A stretch of 64,000 nucleotides of DNA from Limnomonas spitsbergensis (taxonomy: Eukaryota > Chlorophyta > Chlorophyceae > Chlamydomonadales), in NCBI GenBank assembly GCA_037349105.1, contig JAYJMM010000065.1, positions 682,001-746,000 on the forward strand, read 5' to 3'. Shown here piece by piece: positions 49,401 through 58,400 of this stretch; position 1 is the stretch's first letter, and the number at the start of each line of letters is the position of its first letter. The notes under the pieces were generated by a model. That model ran no database searches and had not been told where the DNA came from. It saw nothing but the letters and a program-made list of their open reading frames with translations. The translations under genes were made by a program, and so were the position numbers.

Positions 49401-52400
49401 CTACCATATGGTATGCCGTGAGGGGCTGGGCCTACCATATGGTATGCCGTGAGGGGCTGGGCCTACCATATGGTATGCCGTGAGGGGCTGGGCCTACCAT
49501 ATGGTATGCCGTGAGGGGCTGGGCCTACCATATGGTATGCCGTGAGGGGCTGGGCCTACCATATGGTATGCCGTGAGGGGCTGGGCCTACCATATGGTAT
49601 GCCGTGAGGGGCTGGGCCTACCATATGGTATGCCGTGAGGGGCTGGTCCTACCATATGGTATGCCGTGAGGGGCTGGGCCTACCATATGGTATGCCGTGA
49701 GGGGCTGGGCCTACCATATGGTATGCCGTGAGGGGCTGGGCCTACCATATGGTATGCCGTGAGGGGCTGGGCCTACCATATGGTATGCCGTGAGGGGCTG
49801 GGCCTACCATATGGTATGCCGTGAGGGGCTGGGCCTACCATATGGTATGCCGTGAGGGGCTGGGCCTACCATATGGTATGCCGTGAGGGGCTGGGCCTAC
49901 CATATGGTATGCCGTGAGGGGCTGGGCCTACCATATGGTATGCCGTGAGGGGCTGGGCCTACCATATGGTATGCCGTGAGGGGCTGGGCCTACCATATGG
50001 TATGCCGTGAGGGGCTGGGCCTACCATATGGTATGCCGTGAGGGGCTGGGCCTACCATATGGTATGCCGTGAGGGGCTGGGCCTACCATATGGTATGCCG
50101 TGAGGGGCTGGGCCTACCATATGGTATGCCGTGAGGGGCTGGGCCTACCATATGGTATGCCGTGAGGGGCTGGGCCTACCATATGGTATGCCGTGAGGGG
50201 CTGGGCCTACCATATGGTATGCCGTGAGGGGCTGGGCCTACCATATGGTATGCCGTGAGGGGCTGGGCCTACCATATGGTATGCCGTGAGGGGCTGGGCC
50301 TACCATATGGTATGCCGTGAGGGGCTGGGCCTACCATATGGTATGCCGTGAGGGGCTGGGCCTACCATATTGTATGCCGTGAGGGGCTGGGCCTACCATA
50401 TGGTATGCCGTGAGGGGCTGGGCCTACCATATGGTATGCCGTGAGGGGCTGGGCCTACCATATGGTATGCCGTGAGGGGCTGGGCCTACCATATGGTATG
50501 CCGTGAGGGGCTGGGCCTACCATATGGTATGCCGTGAGGGGCTGGGCCTACCATATGGTATGCCGTGAGGGGCTGGGCCTACCATATGGTATGCCCTGAG
50601 GGGCTGGGCCTACCATATGGTATGCCGTGAGGGGCTGGGCCTACCATATGGTATGCCGTGAGGGGCTGGGCCTACCATATGGTATGCCGTGAGGGGCTGG
50701 GCCTACCATATGGTATGCCGTGAGGGGCTGGGCCTACCATATGGTATGCCCTGAGGGGCTGGGCCTACCATATGGTAGGGTTTCTTATCTGAAAAAATGC
50801 CACAGATCACACACAAAAGATACATTAAATTTAGTCAGAGGGGGGGGAGGGGGTATAACGGACTGGGTGGCTTTCTTAATCCAGGTTAGAGGGGGGGTAT
50901 TGAGTAACAGGTGGCTTCCGTACTTCACCCCTTAAGCTGTTTTCTTTGTGTATTTTTATGAAGTGAATTCTGAACTTCAAAACCTGCCTGAACCCTAACC
51001 CTTAACTCTGAATGATAGACAGTGTGTTACTCTTCCAGAACCCCTGAGCCCTAACCTGAAATGCATACATACTGAAAATAGCCGCAGAGCCCTTGACCCC
51101 TATGCGTCCCTAAACCCTTATGCCCAACGACTGCAGGTTGGAAAGTGTGGAGCTAGTGCTCCTTAGCCCTTGCCATCAAACCTTGACCCATACACCCCCC
51201 TCAATGTCTTACGGCTGGAGGAAGTGCAACTTGTGCTGCAGAACCCTGGATATGAACCCTGGACATGAACCCTGGACATGCACCCTGGACATAAACCCTG
51301 GATATGAACCCTGGACATGAACCCTGGACATGGACCCTGGGCTGATATTTCTCCCAATGCCTGCAGACTGGAGAGTGTGCAGCTCGTGCTCCAGAACCCG
51401 GCGCTAGATGATATGTTGGACAATGAGGAGCAGCTCACCGAGCAGATGGAGGCACTGCCCTATCTGGTAAGAGGGTAGGGCTGGTATGAAAATGTATGAA
51501 TGGGTCGGGTAGTAGGGCCAGAAGGACAGCAGGGAGCATGGCTACACAAGGCTCTGCATGTTTCCACATGACTCTGTATGGCTATGCATATTCTACGTGA
51601 CTCTGCATGGCTCTGCATGGCTCTGCAAGGCTCTGCATGGCTCTGCATGGCTCCATATGGCTGTGCACGGCTTTGCACGGCTCTGCATGGCTCCAAATTG
51701 TTCTGCATTTTCCGCATAGCTCTGCATGTTTCCACATGGCTCTGCATGGCTCTGCATTTCCACATGGCTCTGCATGGCTCTGCATGGCTCTGCATGGCTC
51801 AGCATGACTCTGCATGGCTCTGCATGGCTCAGCATGGCTCTGCATTGTACCGCATGGCTCTGCATGGCTCTGCAAGGCTCTGCATGGCTCTGCATTGTTC
51901 CGCAGGGCTCTGCATGGCTTTGCATGGCTCTGCATTCTTCCACATTGTTCTGTATGGCTCTGCATGGTTATACATGGCTCTGCATGGCTGTGCATTGTTC
52001 CACATGGCCCTGCATGGCTCCACATGGCTCCACATGGCCCTGCATGGCTCCATATGGCCCTGCATGGCTCCACATAGCTATGCATGGATCCACATGGCCC
52101 TGCATAGCTCCACATGGCTCCACATGGCCCTGCATGGCTCCATATGGCCCTGCATGGCTCCACATAGCTCTGCATGGATCCACATGGCCCTGCATGGCTC
52201 CACATGGCTCCACATGGCCCTGCATGGCTCCACATGGCCCTGCATGGCTCCATATGGCCCTGCATGGCTCCATATGGCTCTGCATGGATCCACATGGCCC
52301 TGCATGGCTCCATATGGCCCTGCATGGCTCCACATGGCCCTGCATGGCTCCACATGGCCCTGCATGGCTCCATATGGCCCTGCATGGCTCCACATAGCTC

Positions 52401-55400
52401 TGCATGGATCCACATGGCCCTGCATGGCTCCATATGGCCCTGCAAGGCTCCATATAGCTCTGCATGGATCCACATGGCCCTGCATGGCTCCACATGGCCC
52501 TGCATGGCTCCATATGGCCCTGCATGGCTCCACATGGCCCTGCATGGCTCCATATGGCCCTGCATGGCTCCACATAGCTCTGCATGGATCCACATGGCCC
52601 TGCATGGATCCACATAGCTCTGCATGGATCCACATGGCCCTGCATGGATCCACATGGCCCTGCATGGCTCCACATAGCTCTGCATGGATCCACATGGCCC
52701 TGCATGGCTCCACATAGCTCTGCATGGATCCACATGGCCCTGCATGGCTCCATATGGCCCTGCATGGCTCCACCATCAAAGGCTGTCTGCTTAGAAAGGG
52801 AACCTGGCCTTGTCTGTTGCCCACCCTCCCTCACCCTCAGGTCCGGTTCCAGTATGATCAGAGTGCTGCGTTCATTGTGCGGCTGATGGATCCTGTCATT
52901 GAGGTGTTCGCCAAGGTATGGACGTGTGTGATCTTGTATGTGTATGTGTGGATATGTGCTGCCTCCATTATGCGGTTGATGAATTATGTCATTGAGGTGT
53001 TCGACAAGGTATGGACATGTGTGAACTTGTATGTGTATGTGTGGATATGTGCTGCCTCCATTGTGCGGTTGATGAATTATGTCATTGAGGTGTTCGACAA
53101 GGTATGGACATGTGTGAACTTGTATGTTTTTATGTCCACACTCATGCTACGGCTTCTGCCCTTACCAGCCAGCAATTGGCGGTGGCGGATGGACAGCTCT
53201 CCTTGACACTCAACCATCACCACACTTCTATGCCCACACTTGTCACTATGTTCACACTCAGGCCACAGCTTCTGCCCTAACCAGCCAGCAGCTGGCGGTG
53301 GTGGAGGGACAGCTCACCTGGATGATCTACATTGTGGGGTCCGTCATCAAAGGCCGGCTGAGCAGCAGCAGCGCGGAAAGCCAGGTAAGGCTGCGTGCCC
53401 CGTATGGTTTAGGGTTCAGGGTTAAGGGTTAAGAGAATAGGGAAAATATCTGTGAATCAGGAGTTGTCGTCAGGCAGGGCAGGCTGAGCAGCAGCAGCGC
53501 AGAAAGCCAGGTAAGGCTGCAGGCCCCGTAGAGAATTGGGTGCAGATTTGTGACTTAGGAGTCATCGTCAGGAAGGGGAGGCTGAGCAGGAGCAGCGCTG
53601 AGAGAGGATGCGGTGAAAAGGCATGCCCCTGCGGCCATGGTAGTACACTTAAGCTGATCCTGTGCCGTATCCAGCCGTATCCAGCCGTATCGTGGCACGT
53701 TAGTGGTACAATCCGGCTGAACCTGTGCCCTATCGTGCCGTATCGTGGCACTTTGGTAGGAAAATCCGGCTGAACCTGAGCCGTATCGAGCCGCATCGTG
53801 GCACTTTGGTAGTACAATCCGGCTGAACTTGTGCCGTATTGCGCCGTATTATGCCGCATCGTGCTACCAAGCCTGCAGCCCTATGAGGATTGGGAACAAA
53901 TTTGTGAATCAGGTACACTGATGTCGGGGCAAATGGCCCAGTGGTGTAACGCTGGTGGTCTCCATGCCCAAAGGCTGAGGTCGAACCATCCAAACGGTCC
54001 TCGCTCTCCCCCCTGTCTAGATCGCCGGGTTCCATGTTCCTGCCCCCTCACATAGGAGGGTAGCATGGATGCACCATGGTCCTGGCTGTACAGGGTAGCT
54101 GGATTCGAGCCGAGTCATTCCCTAACAGCGTTCAACAGGGCCCAGTGGGTATGCAACGTTCTAAACCGATGTCATGAAGGGGACACCCAGCAGTAGCAGC
54201 AGCAGCATTAGGGCAGAGAGCCAGGTTAAGCTTACAAGGCATACCCCTACGGGAATTGGAAACGGATCGGTGGATCAGGAGGCAATATCGAGATGTACAG
54301 ACTCAGCAGCAGAAGAAGAAGTAGAAGTGTGGAGAGCCAGGTTACAAGGCATGCCCCGAGGGGGGTTGGAAACAGATCGGTGAATCGGGAGCCAGCTTTG
54401 TGATGCGGAGACTCTGCAGCAGCAGCAACCGGTCAGAGACAAATGAAGTGTGAAGTGTGTGGATGATATGAATACCGGTAGGCATACACCAGCATGCTAT
54501 TGTGTACACCTTGCAGGATACTCTGACGGCGACTTCGCCACCTGAGTGCTAGGCCTGTTGCCCAGCAAATCGTTTCACACTACTTCATACCGTTTCATAC
54601 CCGCATGCTATTCAGGAGAATATTGATGGTGACCTTGCTACCCGCGTGTTGGGCCTGCTGCCTATAATGGACGAGGGCTTCCACGGGCAGCGGTACGCAG
54701 AACGCAGCCGGCAGCGTCTGGACATGGCCGTCATCAACTTCTTCCAGTGCTTCAGGAAGGTGTATATAGGGGAACAGGTGAGTGGTACTGGGTGAGTGGT
54801 ACTAGGACAAGGTGAGTGGGGACATGGCGAGTGGGGGCATGATGGTGCGGGGTGGGTGTGTGGAGCAGGGGCGTGAGAGGTGGTGGGTGATGGGTGATGG
54901 GTGAGTGGTGCTGGGTGCCGGATGAGTGGGGGTGTCAGGGTGCGAGGTGGGTGTGTGAGGGTGTGGGGTGGGTGTGTGGATCAGGGGCGTGAGAGGTGAT
55001 GGGTGGTGGGTGATGGGTGAGTGGTGCTGGGTACCGGATGAGTGGGGGTGTGAGGGTGCAAGGTGTGTGTGTGGAGCAGGGTGTGAGGGGTGATGGGTGC
55101 CGGATGAGTGGTGCTGGGGGCCGGATGAGTGGGGGTGTGACGGTGTGAGGGTGCAGGGTGTGTGTGTGGAGCAGGGTGTGAGGGGTCATGGGTGAGTGGT
55201 GATGGGTGCCGGGTGAATGGGGGTGTGGGGGTGCGGGGTGGGTGTGTGGAGCAGGGTGTGAGTGATGATGGGTGCCGGATGAGTGCGGGTGTGAGGGTGC
55301 GGGTGGGTGTGTGGAGCAGGGTGTGAGGGGTGCTGGGTGAGTGGTGATGGGTGCAGGGTGAGTGGGGGTGTGATGGTGCGGGGTGTGTGTGTGGGGCAGA

Positions 55401-58400
55401 AGCGTGAGGGGTGGTGGGTGAGTGGTGATGGGTGCCGGATGAGTGGGGGTGTGAGGGTACGTGGTGGGTGTGTGGAACAGGGGTGTGAGAGGTGCTGGGT
55501 GAGTGGTGCTGAGTGTCGGATGAGTGGGGGTGTGAGGGTGCAAGGTGGGTGTGTGGAGCAGGGGCGTGAGAGGTGATGGGTGAGAGGTACTGGGTGCGGG
55601 GTGTGTGTGTGGGGCAGGGGCGTGAGAGGTTCTGAGTGATTGGTACTGGGGGTGGCGTGAGTGGTGTCGAGGAGGAAAAGGTCAGTGGTCGTGGAGGTGG
55701 GGTGCCCGGTGTACGCTTGGCATGGCATACACGCACTTGTCATGCACTAGTCCCGTATTACGAATGTGCAACAGTGTTAAGCGGAGCGTATCTTAGACGC
55801 GTGTGACAGACCGGTACACTGGTCTCTGGGTACAAATATTAGTCCGCGCTGATATGTGTGCGGCGAGCCAGTATCGGGAATTCCAGATGTTTGCCATACG
55901 TACCAATATGCAAACCGGCTAAGTTGTTTGGTTTCAGGTGATGCACAGCAGTAAGGTTTACACGCGGCTTCAGGAGCGGTTTAGTGGTCCCTGGGTACAA
56001 GGATACAGCCCCGCTGATTTATGGTGTTGCAGGTGATGCACAGCAGTAAGGTTTACACGCGGCTGCAGGAGCGGCTGGGGCTTGTGGACCATGCAGCAGT
56101 CCTCAACCTGATGCTGTCCAAGATCGCCAAGAACCTGCAGGTGTGGGGGGGAGGTGTGGGGTGTGAAGATTCACACATGTTGCTCCCTCCATGTTATATT
56201 TGCAACTCTGAACTATTTTTAAAACCTCTTTTGTGTTTTGGGGTATAGCAGCAAGGTGGAGCTGGCTTACTCCCCCCCCCCTAGGAAGAGCTGGCACACT
56301 CACCCCCCGCCCTCCCAACCAGGAACACATGTTGTCCCTCATTTTATATTTGCCATGTCCAACTCCTCCTTTCCTCCTTTCCGCGTATCTTGTGTTCCGG
56401 ATTGCAGCATCAGCAGCAGCAGAGAGCTGGCACACTCACCCCCCCTCTCCCCCCCTCACCAACCATTCACGTCTGGTACTCCCAAATTTCTCATTCCCAG
56501 ATTTTAACTCACATTTTTATTTTTGTGTTCAGGTGTACGGCAGCAGCGAGGAGCTGGTTCACCTCACACTGATGCTTTTCCAGGTGGGTGGGAGGGTCCA
56601 CAGGCAGTACATGGGCCACCTCGCAGTACGTGGGCCATCTAGCAGAACAGTGAGCAACTAGCAGTACAGGGGCCACCTAGCTGTACAGGGGCCACCTAGC
56701 AGTACAGGGGCCACCTAGCAGTACAGGGGCCACCTAGCTGTACATGGGCCACCTAGCAGTACAGGGGCCACCTAGCAGTACAGGGGCCACCTCGCAGTAC
56801 GTGGGCCATCTAGCAGTACAGTGAGCAACTAGCAGTACAGGGGCCACCTAGCTGTGCAGGGGCCACCTAGCAGTACAGGGGCCACCTAGCAGTACAGGGG
56901 CCACCTCGCAGTACATGGGCCATCTAGCAGTACAGGGGCCACCTCGCAGTACATGGGCCACCTAGCTGTACAGGGGCCACCTAGCAGTACAGGGGCCACC
57001 TAGCAGTACAGGGGCAACCTAGCTGTACATGGGCCACCTAGCAGTACAGAGGCCACCTAGCAGTACAGGGGCCACCTAGCAGTACAGGGGCCACCTAGCA
57101 GAACATGGGCCATCTAGCATTACAGGGAGCAGCTAGCAGTACAGGGGGCATCTGGCAGTACAGGGGCCAACTAGCAGTCCATGGATGACCTTGCACTTGA
57201 GCTCCGCGTCAGCTTCCTTAAGGCAAGGCGAGTGGGCACCTGATACAGTAAATGCCGCATAGAGCTGCTAGCCAAGGTATGCTGCCTGGGCAGGTCTAGC
57301 GGCTCAACGAGGCATGACACATGGCAAAGACGGGTAAGAAATTCAAATGGCGAGTGCGAGTAGGAAACGTGTCCACCCTCCTTTCCGTGTGAGAGGAAGA
57401 GGGAGGCGGTGTGGCCCGTGTGAGATCAAGAGGGTGGCAGTGTAACACAAGGAGGGAGGCGGTGTGGCCCGTGTGAGATCAAGAGGGTGGCAGTGTAACA
57501 CAAGGAGGGAGGCGGTGTGGCCCGTGTGAGATCAAGAGGGTGGCAGTGTAACACAAGGAGGGAGGCGGTGTGGCCCGTGTGAGATCAAGAGGGTGGCAGT
57601 GTAACACAAGGAGGGAGGCGGTGTGGCCCGTGTGAGATCAAGAGGGTGGCAGTGTAACACAAGGAGGGAGGCGGTGTGGCCCGTGTGAGATCAAGAGGGT
57701 GGCAGTGTAACACAAGGAGGGAGGCGGTGTGGCCCGTGTGAGATCAAGAGGGTGGCAGTGTAACACAAGGAGGGAGGCGGTGTGGCCCGTGTGATATCAA
57801 GAGGGAGGCAGTGTAACACAAGGAGCGAGGCGGTGTGGCCCGTGTGAGATCAAGAGGGAGGCAGTGTAACACAAGGAGGGAGGCGGTGTGGCCCGTGTGA
57901 TATCAAGAGGGAGTCACTGTGGCCTTTTTGAAGTCTTGGTAAATCATAGAACACAGAGCGCTGTGAGGTTGAAAGAGTAAAGCCACTGACAGATATGAAA
58001 CCATCTTGTGTCTGAGCCTGAACTCGGAAAGCAGCGGAGAGTATGTGTGCAGTTGGTACTTCATACGTAGTTGTGTGAACTAGGTATGTTGGACTTCTCG
58101 TCGACAGGCGTAGCAGCAGCCGGTCGTACACCGGTCTGTCTGGTGCTGCGATAGCACTAAGGGGTTACTTTCAGTTACTTTCAGCTACAGTCATCTCTGC
58201 ATGACAGACCATGTGTGACATGGCAGGCCATGTGAGTGTTACACTTGTGTGACACAAGGAGGGAGGCGGTGTTGCCTTGTGTCCATCACGCACGCCGTTA
58301 AGGTATCCTAATATGCTGAAAATGCGCAAGCAGCAGGGCAGTCCTTATGCCCTGAGCCGTTCTTGGCTAACTTTTGAACGAGTTTCATTATGCAACCTGG

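Noticed and set aside
27031..50777. CRISPR array
   Set aside because: Direct repeats without unique spacers, in a eukaryotic intron; these are ordinary tandem arrays.
51578..52834. Frames of nearly 390 codons rich in Trp, Met, His and Cys
   Set aside because: Artefact of the 10/20-bp CTGCATGGCTC array in intron 12.
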